Shown: positions 41,761 through 50,912 of the stretch, one piece after another | Layout of the letters: every line of letters begins with the position of its first letter | How positions within the stretch are numbered: the first letter of the stretch is position 1 | Assembly (NCBI RefSeq): GCF_900200035.1 | Contig: NZ_FZTC01000052.1 | Span: 62,001-126,000 of the forward strand | DNA length: 64,000 nt | Direction: 5' to 3' | DNA from: Klebsiella grimontii | GTDB taxonomy: Bacteria > Pseudomonadota > Gammaproteobacteria > Enterobacterales > Enterobacteriaceae | The notes under the pieces: generated by a model | Databases searched by the model: none | What the model was told of the DNA's origin: nothing | Seen by the model: the letters and a program-made list of their open reading frames with translations, nothing else | Made by a program: the position numbers and the translations under genes

Positions 41761-42147
41761 ATGAAACTGACCATTATTCGTTTACAGCACTTCAGCGATC
41801 AGGATCGCATCGACTTAGGTAAAATCTGGCCGTCGCAGGATCTCGCGGCGCTGCCGTTAGATGAGAGCCATCGTATTTATGCCGCCCGCTTCAATGAGCG
41901 CCTGCTGGCAGCGGTTCGCGTAACGCTGAACGGCGTTGAGGGCGAGCTCGGCGCGCTATGCGTGCGTGAAGTGACCCGCCGTCGCGGCGTCGGACAATAT
42001 TTAGTGGAAGAAGCGCTAAAGGATAATCCAGAAATCACCAGCTGGCGGATCGCGGATGTCGGCGTGGAAGACCGCGGCGTGATGGCGGCGTTTATGCAGG
42101 CGCTGGACTTTAGCGCGCAAACCGGCGGTTGGGTAAAAAATCACTAA
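41761..42147 (+). CDS. panM: PanD maturation/regulatory factor PanM
   Basis: GNAT-fold protein of 128 residues (E. coli 127) that binds PanZ-site acetyl-CoA and triggers autocleavage of pro-PanD, the aspartate decarboxylase making beta-alanine for coenzyme A. The acetyl-CoA motif is REVTRRRGVGQYLVEEAL (about 65-82). ATG at 41761; an in-frame TTG six codons upstream is disfavoured by similarity. It sits between livK and livJ, as in E. coli. Confidence 0.95.
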   Translation: MKLTIIRLQHFSDQDRIDLGKIWPSQDLAALPLDESHRIYAARFNERLLAAVRVTLNGVEGELGALCVREVTRRRGVGQYLVEEALKDNPEITSWRIADVGVEDRGVMAAFMQALDFSAQTGGWVKNH

Positions 42148-42306
42148 ATCGGCGAAAGAAGGCCGAATATTCCCGGATTGCGGCGTAACGCCTTACCCTG
42201 GCTACCGACTCGCAGATGTTTGCAAATCTGTAGCCCACTCAGCTAAGCGTCAGCAGGGCGTGTTCGTCTATTTAACCCAGCATTTCGCGATGCAGAAAGG
42301 CGTCAA

Positions 42307-42356
42307 GCCCCTCAACCCCGGAAGCTTACATCAGTAAGTGACCGGGGTTGAGGGGC
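42307..42356. repeat. Long perfect hairpin element between panM and livJ
   Basis: GCCCCTCAACCCCGG (42307-42321) and its exact complement (42342-42356) form a 15-bp stem, and the 20-base interior contains CTTAC/GTAAG, which can extend it. It lies between convergent panM and livJ. The core CTTACATCAGTAAGTGACC resembles a sequence I recall at other enterobacterial loci, so this may be an interspersed repeat. No T-run follows. The rest of 42148-42395 holds no gene. Confidence 0.75.
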
Positions 42357-42395
42357 GCAGACAACGCCTCTGCGGCGTGAAAGGCGCAGGTTAAA

Positions 42396-43499
42396 TTATT
42401 TGGCGTCGGTCGCCGTACCATTAGCATGCCAGGTAAACACGCCGAACTCGAAGCCCTTCAGGTCGCCCTTCTCGTTCCAGGTGAGCGGCCCCATTACGGT
42501 ATCGACCGTAGCCCCTTTCAGATATTTGGCGATTTCAGCCGGATCTTCTGACTGATTCAGACCTGCCTGCAGCGACTGCAGCGCGGCATAGGTGGTCCAC
42601 ACGAACGCGCCGCTCGGATCCTGTTTCTTCGCTTTGATCGCATCCACAATCGGTTTGTTCGCCGGCACCTGGTCGTAGTTCTTCGGCTTAGTCACCAGCA
42701 TACCTTCCGCAGAAGCGCCCGCGATATTAGACAGGGACACGTTCGCTACCCCTTCCGGCCCCATAAACTGCGTTTTCAGGCCAGCGGCGCGAGACTGACG
42801 CAGGATCTGCCCCATCTCCGGGTGGTAGCCGCCGTAGTAGACGAAGTCGATGTTCTCTTTCTTCAGACGCGCCACCAGGGTAGAGAAGTCTTTCTCACCG
42901 GCGGTGATGCCGTCAAAGAACACCACGTTGGCGCCGCCCTTCTTCAGGTTGTCCTGCACCGCGCGGGCCAGACCCTCGCCGTACTGCTGCTTGTCGTGGA
43001 CAATCGCGATGCGCTGCGGCTTCACTTTCTCCAGGATATATTTGGCAGCGGTTGGCCCCTGATCGGAGTCCAGACCGGTAGTGCGCAGAATCAGGTGATA
43101 GCCGCGGGCCGTCAGCTCCGGCGCGGTGGCGGCCGGAGTGATCATCAGCACGCCTTCATCTTCATAGATATCAGACGCCGGCTGAGTGGAAGAAGAGCAC
43201 AGGTGGCCGATAACGTATTTGATACCGTCGTTAATTACTTTGTTAGCGACGGCAACCGCTTGTTTCGGGTCACAGGCGTCGTCGTATTTTACCATCTGCA
43301 GCTTATTGCCTTTGATGCCGCCTTTAGCGTTGATATCGGCAATGGCCTGCTCAGCGCCAGTAAACTCCTGGTCGCCGTACTGCGCTACCGGACCGGACAT
43401 CGCGCCAACGACGGCGACTTTGATATCTTCGGCCATTGCCGTACCGCTCATGATTAAGGCAATACATCCTGCCAGTAACGCTTTACCCTTCATATTCAT
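42396..43499 (-). CDS. livJ: Leucine/isoleucine/valine periplasmic binding protein LivJ
   Basis: Periplasmic LIV-binding protein, 367 residues as in E. coli. A signal peptide ([25 protein letters not shown]) precedes [26 protein letters not shown]. Very close to LivK in sequence, reflecting an old duplication, and shares the LivHMGF membrane complex. ATG at 43499 (MNMKGK); an in-frame start five codons upstream gives a non-homologous extension. Monocistronic; the 256-nt upstream gap is A/T-rich without an assignable gene. Confidence 0.97.
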   Translation of the reverse strand: MNMKGKALLAGCIALIMSGTAMAEDIKVAVVGAMSGPVAQYGDQEFTGAEQAIADINAKGGIKGNKLQMVKYDDACDPKQAVAVANKVINDGIKYVIGHLCSSSTQPASDIYEDEGVLMITPAATAPELTARGYHLILRTTGLDSDQGPTAAKYILEKVKPQRIAIVHDKQQYGEGLARAVQDNLKKGGANVVFFDGITAGEKDFSTLVARLKKENIDFVYYGGYHPEMGQILRQSRAAGLKTQFMGPEGVANVSLSNIAGASAEGMLVTKPKNYDQVPANKPIVDAIKAKKQDPSGAFVWTTYAALQSLQAGLNQSEDPAEIAKYLKGATVDTVMGPLTWNEKGDLKGFEFGVFTWHANGTATDAK

Positions 43500-43705
43500 C
43501 CTGAGGCTCCCCATTATTATGGTTTTTGCATTTGTTGTGATGTTGTTTATTAGCGCATTATTCTAATTAGACACATAAGAAAAGCATATGATAGTTAGAT
43601 TAGGGTCTGCCGCCTGCGCTTTTGCAGCACACTATGCTAAACATACCGTCATTCAGGAGAATTGGAAACGATAAAATTGCGGAGTATGTAACAGATAAGT
43701 GACAA

Positions 43706-43739
43706 ATAAAAACCCGCGCCGGAATAAACCGAACGCGGT
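43706..43739 (-). terminator. Probable terminator of the permease gene at 43756
   Basis: On the minus strand CCGCG and CGCGG form the base of an imperfect stem with TTCGG/CCGG above it, followed by TTTTTATT. It lies 17 nt after the permease stop. Confidence 0.65.
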
Positions 43740-43755
43740 GGCATGAGCAACGCGA

Positions 43756-45000
43756 CTACCAGCCCGCGGGCAGATAGCCAAAGGCAGAAGCGATGGCGTA
43801 GACGGCGCTGCAAAGATAGAGCAATACGATGAAGATCTGGATGAACGGGTGCGTTATCAGCGCCGGGCAGGTCCAGCCGGGAGTGATATCCCCCTGCCGC
43901 CGCGAACCTTTCAGGATAAGGATCGGCATGATGGACAAAATCACCCCGCTAAATACCCCGGCAAAATAGAGCGCGTTCACGAAGGACACCATCCCGCTGT
44001 AGGCCAGAATAAATGGCGGCACGGCGACCACCAGCAGCACCTTAAAGCGTTTGAACGGCTGCTCGTCGTTGCCCAGGCGAAACTGATCGAAAATATTGGT
44101 CAGGAAGCTTCCGCCCAGTCCCCAATAGGAAGTCAGCATCGCGCAGAGCGCAAAGAGATTTGCCGAGAAGAAAGCCCACTCGCCGAGCGCCCTGCCCCAG
44201 GAAATGGTCGCCACATCAGAAATATTATCCAACCCGCTTAACGCAATCACCGAAAGCGGGACCAGCGCCAGCAGGCAAAAGGTTAACAGCATCCCTACCA
44301 TAATGGCCTTCGGCAGTTTCTCCGGTTTATCAGCGAAACCGCGCGCCATTTCCGGCACGATATACTGCGCGGAGAAGCAGAAGGCGACGACGTTAAATAC
44401 TGGCACCATATACAGCCAGTTACCGTCGAGTAAATACCCCACGCTGGCGGTCTCTTGCAGCAACGTGGCGGCGACAAGAATGGCGATCATGACGACCATG
44501 CCGATACTAATGAATTTTTCACCCCGGCCAATCGCCTTCAGGCCAAGATAAAGCACTCCGGCCGCGGGAATAAAAAACAGCGCGCTACCGAGGGCCGGCG
44601 AGATGCCGAATAACGAATGCAGGAGTTTACCGCTGCCGGTCATATAAGCCGTCAGCGCGCCGACGCTGTTGACGCAAACGGAGAGGAACATCATCAGCGC
44701 GCCAAAGCGGCCGACGTAGCGCTGCGACAGGCCGCTAAGCTGCAGATGCTTACGCGTGCGCAGCGTCGACTCCGCGACGTAGAGCATCGTAACGGTTGTC
44801 AGGCTACCGACAACGATCAGCCAAAACAGCAGCGGCAGAAAGCCCGCTTTGCTGGAGGCATAGGCGATGGATAGCACCCCAGCGCCGATATTGGTGCCGA
44901 CGATCATCGACACGCCTTCAATGAAACTCAGAGATTTTGCAGGTACAGCGGTACGCTCCCGGCTCGTCAGAACCGGAGAAAAGGTGGAGTTGTCAGACAT
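43756..45000 (-). CDS. Amino acid permease of the aromatic amino acid (HAAAP) family
   Basis: 414 residues with about 11 hydrophobic helices. SFIEGVSMIVGTNIGAGVLSIAYASSKAGFLP near the N-terminus is the HAAAP-type substrate-binding signature seen in TyrP, Mtr, TnaB and SdaC relatives. FCFSAQYIVPEMARGF lies in the sixth helix. It follows the GABA-type aminotransferase gene by 150 nt on the same strand, so it may import that enzyme's amino-donor substrate. The substrate is unknown. Not found at this locus in K-12. Confidence 0.88.
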   Translation of the reverse strand: MSDNSTFSPVLTSRERTAVPAKSLSFIEGVSMIVGTNIGAGVLSIAYASSKAGFLPLLFWLIVVGSLTTVTMLYVAESTLRTRKHLQLSGLSQRYVGRFGALMMFLSVCVNSVGALTAYMTGSGKLLHSLFGISPALGSALFFIPAAGVLYLGLKAIGRGEKFISIGMVVMIAILVAATLLQETASVGYLLDGNWLYMVPVFNVVAFCFSAQYIVPEMARGFADKPEKLPKAIMVGMLLTFCLLALVPLSVIALSGLDNISDVATISWGRALGEWAFFSANLFALCAMLTSYWGLGGSFLTNIFDQFRLGNDEQPFKRFKVLLVVAVPPFILAYSGMVSFVNALYFAGVFSGVILSIMPILILKGSRRQGDITPGWTCPALITHPFIQIFIVLLYLCSAVYAIASAFGYLPAGW

Positions 45001-45016
45001 AATATTTTCCGTTTTA

Positions 45017-45040
45017 TTCCGGCAACATCCGCTGCCGGAA
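45017..45040 (-). other. Hairpin between the aminotransferase and permease genes
   Basis: TTCCGGCA (45017-45024) pairs with TGCCGGAA (45033-45040) just upstream of the permease start, within the 150-nt gap. No T-run follows on the minus strand. It may process or attenuate a shared transcript; the permease start at 45000 lies 17 bases beyond it. Confidence 0.45.
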
Positions 45041-45150
45041 AAAAGGTGATATCAGGGTGATAAACCACTCACGCTGAGCATGACTGGCCAGAACGCGGCA
45101 TCCTGTTTCTCTTCGGCTTCCCTGCCGCCGCAGTCTGACCGGGCGAAAAG

Positions 45151-46416
45151 TTAGGGCTTCAGCACGCGGGCCAGAATATCCAGCGCCTTCGTAAACTGCG
45201 CATCCGGAATCGTTAACGGATAGAGGAAGCGAATGACGTTGCCGTAGACGCCGCAGCTCAGCAGCAGCAGACCGTTCTCCTGGGCTTTTTGCTGGATTTG
45301 ACGAGTGATCTCCGCCGACGGCTCGCCGGTTTGCGGATCGTTAAACTCCACCGCCACCATCGACCCCTGGCCGCGTACGTCCGCAATGGCCGGGCAGCTT
45401 TGACGCGCCTGATTCAGCACTTCTTTCAGATGGCTGCCTAAGCGCTCAGCGCGCTGGCACAGTTGCTCTTCTTCAATCACGTCCAGCACCGCGTGCGCAG
45501 CCGCGACCGCCAGCGGGTTACCGGCATAGGTACCGCCCAGACCGCCCGGCGCAGGCGCATCCATCACCTCGGCGCGACCGACCACGCCGGAGAGCGGGAA
45601 ACCGCCGGCCAGGCTTTTAGCCATCGTCATCAGGTCAGGCTTCACATCATAGTGCTGCATCGCAAACAGCTTGCCGGTGCGCGCAAAGCCGGTTTGTACT
45701 TCATCGGCAATCAGCAGAATGCCGTGGGTATCGCACAGCGCGCGCAGCGCCTGCATAAACTCAGGCGGGGCGACGTTAAAGCCGCCTTCCCCCTGAATCG
45801 GCTCCAGCACAATCGCCGCCACCTGGTCGGCCGCGATATCGGCTTTAAAAATACGATCCAGGCTTTTCATCGCGTCAGCGGTGGTAATGCCATGGGCGGC
45901 ATTAGGGTAGACTGCGTGATACACCGATCCCGGGAACGGACCGAAACCAATCTTATAAGGCGCCACTTTACCGGTCAGCGCCATGGTCATAAACGTGCGG
46001 CCGTGGAATCCGCCGCCGAAGGTAATCAACCCCGGACGACCGGTATAAGCGCGCGCAATTTTCACTGCGTTTTCAACCGCTTCCGCCCCGGTGGTAAAGA
46101 ACGCCGTTTTTGCCGGACCGTCAATCGGCGCCAGCGCGTTAATCCGCTCGGCCAGCGTGACGTAGCTTTCGTACGGGACAATCTGATAAGCAGTATGGGT
46201 AAAGGCCTGCAGCTGTTGTTCAACGGCGGCAATGATTTTAGGGTGCCGATGGCCGGTATTCAGCACTGCGATGCCGGCGGCGAAATCAATCACCTCATTC
46301 CCTTCAATATCCCACAGCGTAGCGTTCTCTGCTTTCTCAACAAAGTAGCTGCACATTACCCCTACGCCGCGCGGAGTCGCCTGCTGGCGACGCTGATTCA
46401 GTTCTGAACTTTTCAC
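45151..46416 (-). CDS. Class III aminotransferase of the GabT/PuuE type
   Basis: 421-residue PLP enzyme very similar in motif content to PuuE and GabT, which transaminate 4-aminobutyrate with 2-oxoglutarate. IDFAAGIAVLNTGHRHPKI, FTTGAEAVENAVKIARAYTGRPG, FGGGFHGRTFMTMALTGKVAPYK and LIADEVQTGFARTG are present; MTMAKSLAGGFPLSGVVG carries the PLP lysine. The E. coli gab and puu operons are elsewhere, so this is an extra or relocated copy. Divergent from a MocR-type regulator. The in vivo substrate could be GABA or another omega-amino acid. Confidence 0.9.
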   Translation of the reverse strand: MKSSELNQRRQQATPRGVGVMCSYFVEKAENATLWDIEGNEVIDFAAGIAVLNTGHRHPKIIAAVEQQLQAFTHTAYQIVPYESYVTLAERINALAPIDGPAKTAFFTTGAEAVENAVKIARAYTGRPGLITFGGGFHGRTFMTMALTGKVAPYKIGFGPFPGSVYHAVYPNAAHGITTADAMKSLDRIFKADIAADQVAAIVLEPIQGEGGFNVAPPEFMQALRALCDTHGILLIADEVQTGFARTGKLFAMQHYDVKPDLMTMAKSLAGGFPLSGVVGRAEVMDAPAPGGLGGTYAGNPLAVAAAHAVLDVIEEEQLCQRAERLGSHLKEVLNQARQSCPAIADVRGQGSMVAVEFNDPQTGEPSAEITRQIQQKAQENGLLLLSCGVYGNVIRFLYPLTIPDAQFTKALDILARVLKP

Positions 46417-46452
46417 CGGGAATCTCCTGTCATGTGTGTCACGTTATCGCAA

Positions 46453-46500
46453 CAAATCCGAAACTATGTCGTTTATTTACACAGGATTTGGCCCTATAAT
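46453..46500 (+). promoter_or_regulatory. Divergent promoter region of the MocR regulator and aminotransferase
   Basis: A consensus TATAAT at 46495-46500 points towards the regulator; its -35 (TTTATT at 46472-46477) is weak. CAAATCC (46453-46459) and GGATTTG (46484-46490) form a spaced inverted repeat straddling the -35 region, a candidate regulator-binding site. The 117-nt gap must hold both promoters. Confidence 0.5.
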
Positions 46501-46533
46501 CGAGTACCAATTCAGATTATCTGAGGGATCCAA

Positions 46534-48048
46534 TTGCGTTCGCTCATCGCAGACCTGGTGCTGGTCAGATTGCAGAAAGAAACCGATCCGCTCCTGCACA
46601 AGCGCCTTTACAAGGCGATTCGCCACGCCATTCTGGATGGTTCTCTGCCGCCCCATAGCCGCCTGCCGCCGTCGCGGGATCTGGCGGGGGAGCTGAGAAT
46701 GTCCCGCAACACAATTTTAACAGTTTATGAACAACTACTGGCCGAGGGGTACGTCGTGTCCCGTCGCGGCAGCGGAACATTCGTCGCGAAAACGCTGCCC
46801 GATATGTTCCTTCCCGCCAGCAGCGCCAGTGAAAGCAGCCCGGCGCCGGCAACCAGCGCGCCTATCTCCCGGCGCGGCCAGCATCTGCTGGGACAGGTCA
46901 GCGCCAGCCCGCGTCAGTGGGGGGCGTTTATCCCCGGTGTACCGGACGTCAACGCGTTTCCCCATCCGCTGTTCAGTAAAATCCAGGCGCGTATCAGCCG
47001 CCGTCCAAAACCGGAACAGCTCAGCTACAGCTGTAACGGCGGAACGGCCGAGCTACAGCACGCGTTGGTGGACTATCTGAGAGTAGCGCGCGGCGTTCAG
47101 TGTCAGGCAGATCAAATTCTTATCACCGAAGGGATCCACCAGGCTATCGACCTGATCACCCGCATGCTGTGCGACCGCGGCGATCTCGCCTGGGTGGAGG
47201 AGCCGTCCTACTGGGGCATTCGCCATGTGCTGGCGATGAATGAAGTGCGGGCCGAGCCCGTGGTGGTTGATGCCAGCGGCCTGTGTCCGCCCGAAAGCAT
47301 AGCCGAAGCGCCGCGGCTGATCTTCGTGACGCCGTCCCATCAGTATCCCCTCGGCGCGGTAATGAGCCTTGAGCGCCGACAGCGCCTGCTCACGCTGGCC
47401 CATCAGCACGGCAGCTGGATTGTGGAGGATGATTACGACAGCGAGTTTCGCTTTTCCGGCCAGCCGATCCCGGCGCTACAGGGCTTAGTCGCCGAAGCGC
47501 CGGTGGTCTACGTCGGGACGTTCAGTAAGACGCTCTACCCGGGGCTGCGGCTGGGCTATGTCGTGCTGCCTCGTCCGCTGGCGGCCGAACTCAAAAACGC
47601 CCATGCCGAGCTCTATCGCGGCGGCCATTCGCTTATCCAGCTGGCGCTGGCGGAATTTATCAACGCCGGTCATTACTCGGCGCATATTCGCCGCATGCGC
47701 CTGCTCTACAGCCGCCGTCGCGTCTTTTTGACCGAGCTGATTGAGCGGCACTGCGGGCCGCACGCGCTGTCGGACTTCAGCGATAATGCCGGACTGCATC
47801 TGATCCTGAATTTGCCGGATGAGGCGGATGACGTGGCGATTGCCCGCGATGCCAACGCACGCAATATTTTAGTGCGTCCGCTGTCGCGCTATTACCTGAC
47901 AACGCAACGCAAGAAAGGGCTGTTGATGGGTTTTGCTTCGCAGCCGGAAACGCAGATGGGGCCGGCGTTCAACATCCTGCTTGCGTGCCTGAAAATGCAC
48001 TGCCCGCAGGCGCTGGCGAAGGCAGAAAAACAAAACGCCCCAACGTAA
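46534..48048 (+). CDS. MocR/PdxR-type GntR regulator with aminotransferase domain
   Basis: 504 residues: a GntR winged helix-turn-helix (about 15-85; LPPSRDLAGELRMSRNTILTVYEQLLAEGYV) joined to a fold-type I aminotransferase domain with VYVGTFSKTLYPGLRLGYV, which contains the PLP lysine. GabR and PdxR are characterised members that sense PLP plus GABA or related amino acids. Start: TTG at 46534, seven bases after GAGG; no ATG is better placed. Divergent from the GabT-type gene, as gabR is in Gram-positives, suggesting direct control. Confidence 0.9.
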   Translation: MRSLIADLVLVRLQKETDPLLHKRLYKAIRHAILDGSLPPHSRLPPSRDLAGELRMSRNTILTVYEQLLAEGYVVSRRGSGTFVAKTLPDMFLPASSASESSPAPATSAPISRRGQHLLGQVSASPRQWGAFIPGVPDVNAFPHPLFSKIQARISRRPKPEQLSYSCNGGTAELQHALVDYLRVARGVQCQADQILITEGIHQAIDLITRMLCDRGDLAWVEEPSYWGIRHVLAMNEVRAEPVVVDASGLCPPESIAEAPRLIFVTPSHQYPLGAVMSLERRQRLLTLAHQHGSWIVEDDYDSEFRFSGQPIPALQGLVAEAPVVYVGTFSKTLYPGLRLGYVVLPRPLAAELKNAHAELYRGGHSLIQLALAEFINAGHYSAHIRRMRLLYSRRRVFLTELIERHCGPHALSDFSDNAGLHLILNLPDEADDVAIARDANARNILVRPLSRYYLTTQRKKGLLMGFASQPETQMGPAFNILLACLKMHCPQALAKAEKQNAPT

Positions 48049-48059
48049 TGTGGGGCGTT
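48024..48059 (-). terminator. Terminator of rpoH overlapping the regulator's 3' end
   Basis: Perfect 9-bp stem AACGCCCCA/TGGGGCGTT (48034-48042, 48051-48059) with an 8-base loop that contains the stop codon of the MocR-type gene. On the minus strand the stem is followed by TTGTTTTTC, a good T-tract for rpoH. On the plus strand the T-run is poor. Confidence 0.8.
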
Positions 48060-48079
48060 ATCGGGGACTGGCGCTCAGA

Positions 48080-48934
48080 TTAGGCTTCGATAGCGGCGCG
48101 CAGTTTTTTCATGGCGTTCTTTTCAAGCTGACGTACACGTTCAGCCGACACGCCGTAGCGGTCCGCCAGCTCCTGCAGCGTGGACTTGTTGTCTTCGTCC
48201 AGCCAGCGGGCGCGGATGATGTCCTGGCTACGTTCGTCAAGACCCTGCATCGCGTCGGTCAGCTTGTTCGCCGCCTGCTCTTCCCAGTTATCGTCTTCGA
48301 TGCCGTCGGCAAAGTTAGACGATTTATCCTGCAGATAGAGCACCGGCGCCATCGGCTGGCTATCGGACTCATCATCCGAAGACATGTCGAAGGTCATGTC
48401 CTGCGCCGCCATACGTGACTCCATCTCACGCACGTCTTTGCTCGACACGCCCAGCTCGCGGGCGACCATTTCGACTTCGTCCTGGTTGAACCAGCCCAGA
48501 CGCTGCTTGGTTTTACGCAGGTTAAAGAACAGTTTACGCTGCGCTTTCGTGGTCGCGACCTTCACGATACGCCAGTTACGCAGCACGTATTCATGAATTT
48601 CCGCTTTGATCCAGTGCACGGCGAAGGAAACCAGACGCACGCCCACTTCCGGGTTAAAACGGCGCACGGCTTTCATCAGGCCAATGTTGCCTTCCTGAAT
48701 CAGATCCGCCTGCGGCAGGCCATAGCCCGAGTAGTTACGAGCAATATGAACAACAAAGCGCAGGTGAGACAGGATCAGCTTTTTCGCTGCTTCCAGATCG
48801 CCCTGGTAATGCAGCTTTTCAGCAAGCTCCCGCTCTTCATCAGCCGATAACATCGGCCAAGTGTTAGCAGCCCGGATGTACGATTCCAGGTTACCAACGG
48901 GGGCTAAGGCTAAAGTTTGCATATCTTTGGTCAT
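48080..48934 (-). CDS. rpoH: RNA polymerase heat-shock sigma factor RpoH (sigma-32)
   Basis: 284 residues, the E. coli length. Region 2 includes [46 protein letters not shown], the RpoH box follows ([17 protein letters not shown]), and region 4 ends in [30 protein letters not shown]. It directs transcription of chaperone and protease genes. In E. coli its mRNA 5' end is an RNA thermometer; I did not fold it here. Upstream lies a conserved multi-promoter region. Confidence 0.98.
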   Translation of the reverse strand: MTKDMQTLALAPVGNLESYIRAANTWPMLSADEERELAEKLHYQGDLEAAKKLILSHLRFVVHIARNYSGYGLPQADLIQEGNIGLMKAVRRFNPEVGVRLVSFAVHWIKAEIHEYVLRNWRIVKVATTKAQRKLFFNLRKTKQRLGWFNQDEVEMVARELGVSSKDVREMESRMAAQDMTFDMSSDDESDSQPMAPVLYLQDKSSNFADGIEDDNWEEQAANKLTDAMQGLDERSQDIIRARWLDEDNKSTLQELADRYGVSAERVRQLEKNAMKKLRAAIEA

Positions 48935-49037
48935 TCAAATCCTCTCAATCGATATCTTCTGGCATCATTCTGTCCTCACAACGGAGCAACAAACATGCCA
49001 GCATTGATGAGCAACGAGAATATCACTCACATTAGTA

Positions 49038-49064
49038 TCAGACAGTGATTTTATCCACAAGTTC
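49038..49064 (-). promoter_or_regulatory. Sigma-E promoter of rpoH with embedded DnaA box
   Basis: On the minus strand GAACTT (49059-49064), a 16-base spacer and TCTGA (49038-49042) match the sigma-E consensus, equivalent to rpoH P3 in E. coli. The plus strand reads TTATCCACA at 49051-49059, a perfect DnaA box, inside the spacer; DnaA is known to repress this promoter in E. coli. TGTGACAT-type CRP half-sites lie further upstream (about 49097-49106). The remainder of 48935-49190 holds no gene. Confidence 0.8.
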
Positions 49065-49138
49065 CATGCAATGATGTGAATAGATTACGCACAAAATGTG
49101 ACATGGTTATGAAGTTTAGGGAAGCGTCAACAGGGACT

Positions 49139-49173
49139 CTTTCCCTGCAGAGAGATATTCAGTGCAGGGAAAG
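49139..49173. other. Hairpin between ftsX and rpoH
   Basis: CTTTCCCTGCA (49139-49149) pairs perfectly with TGCAGGGAAAG (49163-49173), an 11-bp stem 17 nt after the ftsX stop. On the minus strand no T-run follows, so it is not a classical terminator but could mark the 3' end of ftsYEX mRNA. Confidence 0.55.
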
Positions 49174-49190
49174 ATTATACCAGATTTTTA

Positions 49191-50249
49191 TTACTCGGGA
49201 GTAAAGTGACGTAAATGTTGAACGGTTGCCAGCCAGGCGGCGACCCAGCCAATCATTGAGCAAACAATCAGCATCAGCAGGCACTCGTCAAAGCCTAAGC
49301 CGCTGAGTTCAAACTGCGTGCCGAACACTTTCGCCACTTCGGTGACCGCCGACGACAGGCGCATGACCATAATCTCCGACAGGATCAGCGACAGAAACGC
49401 GCCGGAGAACCCCAGCAGCGCCCCGCCGTAAAGGAATGGACGCAGAATAAAACCATCCGTCGCGCCAATCAGTTTCTGCACGTTAATGGTATCGCGACGG
49501 GCGAAGATGCTCAGACGCACGCTGTTGCCGATGACCAGGAAGACCGCCGCCACCATCAGTACGCCGATCATCGCCGACACGCGTCCGACCAGCCCGGTTA
49601 GCGACGAGAGGCGCGCAAACCAGCTGTCATCCATACGCACTTCATCAACGCCCTGAACGTGGCTCACGCGGTCGCGCAGCGTGTTCAGCGCCTCAACGCT
49701 CTGGAAATCAATCTTAGGCACCACGATCGCTACCGCCGGCAGCGGGTTCTCTTCCAGCATATCCAGCGCGCCGCCAAAGCCAGACCAGTTGCGGAATTCG
49801 CCAAGGGCTTCATCACGCGACAGATAGTTGACCTTCTCGACGCCCTGCTCCGCCTGCAGCTGGCCGACTACCCGCGCAGCGGCATCGTCATCCAGCGTTT
49901 TCTCCAGATAGACGGTGATTTGCGGCGTAGGGTAATACTGCGACGCCGCGGTGCTGACGTTTTTGTAAACCATGTAGCATACGCTCGGCAGGGTCAACGA
50001 AATGGCGATCACCATCACCGTCAGGAACGTCGCCAGCGGCGTACTTTTCAGATCCTGTATCGCGCCGTGCCAGGCGTAGCGCACCTGCTCATTGAATACG
50101 TTGCTCTTGCGGGAAGCCGGATTCGGCGCCGCTTTTGGCCGTTTCGACGCATTGCGTCCGCCGCTACCGCCCGCCCCGCCCGCATTGCGGAAACGGTCGA
50201 ATCGATTGCCGAATCGGCGAATGTGGTTCATTGCCTCGCGCTTATTCAC
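49191..50249 (-). CDS. ftsX: Cell division ABC-like membrane protein FtsX
   Basis: Divisome membrane subunit that, with FtsE, activates the amidase activator EnvC in the periplasm. 352 residues as in E. coli, with four transmembrane helices and a large periplasmic loop between helices 1 and 2 (about 95-220). Start: GTG at 50249 (VNKREAMNH), eight bases after GGAGG and overlapping the ftsE stop by 8 nt; the ATG at 50327 lies within ftsE and lacks similarity. Confidence 0.96.
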   Translation of the reverse strand: MNKREAMNHIRRFGNRFDRFRNAGGAGGSGGRNASKRPKAAPNPASRKSNVFNEQVRYAWHGAIQDLKSTPLATFLTVMVIAISLTLPSVCYMVYKNVSTAASQYYPTPQITVYLEKTLDDDAAARVVGQLQAEQGVEKVNYLSRDEALGEFRNWSGFGGALDMLEENPLPAVAIVVPKIDFQSVEALNTLRDRVSHVQGVDEVRMDDSWFARLSSLTGLVGRVSAMIGVLMVAAVFLVIGNSVRLSIFARRDTINVQKLIGATDGFILRPFLYGGALLGFSGAFLSLILSEIMVMRLSSAVTEVAKVFGTQFELSGLGFDECLLMLIVCSMIGWVAAWLATVQHLRHFTPE

Positions 50250-50910
50250 CGATATGGCCTCCATGCATATGCCCCTCGCTGAGGGACAGGACGCGGTACG
50301 GACGACTGGAGATAAGCCCCAGGTCATGCGTCGCCATCAGTACCGTCACCCCAACGCGGTTAAACTCTTCAAACAGACGTAAGATCCCTTCCGACAGCGC
50401 TTCGTCGAGGTTACCGGTCGGTTCATCCGCCAGTAGGACCGCGGGTTTGTTCACCACCGCGCGGGCGATGCCCACGCGCTGTTGTTCACCGCCTGAAAGC
50501 TGAATCGGCAGGTTTTTCGCTTTGTCCAACAGCCCGACTTTATCCAGCGCCGCCGAGACGCGACGACGGATATCATCGCCGCTGGCGCCGGCGATAATCA
50601 GCGGGATCGCCACATTATCGTAAACGGTACGGTCCATCAGCAGATGGTGGTCCTGGAAAATCATGCCAATCTGACGGCGCAAAAACGGCACCTCGCGGCT
50701 CTTCAGGCGGCTGATATCATGGCCGCCGAAGAGGATTTTGCCGGCGCTGGGCCGTTCGATACCGCAGATAAGCTTCAGCAGGGTACTTTTCCCCGCGCCG
50801 GAATGGCCGGTCAGAAACGCCATCTCGCCCGCCTGCAGGTGGAAAGTCACCCCCTGCAGCGCTTGTCTCCCACCGAGATAGGCTTTGCTGACTTGTTCAA
50901 AGCGAATCAT
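50242..50910 (-). CDS. ftsE: Cell division ATP-binding protein FtsE
   Basis: ABC ATPase of 222 residues, the E. coli length, recruited to the septum with FtsX. Walker [12 protein letters not shown] (about 36-46), signature [14 protein letters not shown], Walker [20 protein letters not shown]. It starts 2 nt after the ftsY stop and overlaps ftsX, forming the ftsYEX operon. Confidence 0.98.
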   Translation of the reverse strand: MIRFEQVSKAYLGGRQALQGVTFHLQAGEMAFLTGHSGAGKSTLLKLICGIERPSAGKILFGGHDISRLKSREVPFLRRQIGMIFQDHHLLMDRTVYDNVAIPLIIAGASGDDIRRRVSAALDKVGLLDKAKNLPIQLSGGEQQRVGIARAVVNKPAVLLADEPTGNLDEALSEGILRLFEEFNRVGVTVLMATHDLGLISSRPYRVLSLSEGHMHGGHIGE

Positions 50911-50912
50911 TT

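Noticed and set aside
40231-43499. LivK/LivJ similarity as a recent duplication
   Set aside because: The same two paralogues flank panM in E. coli, so it is an ancestral arrangement.
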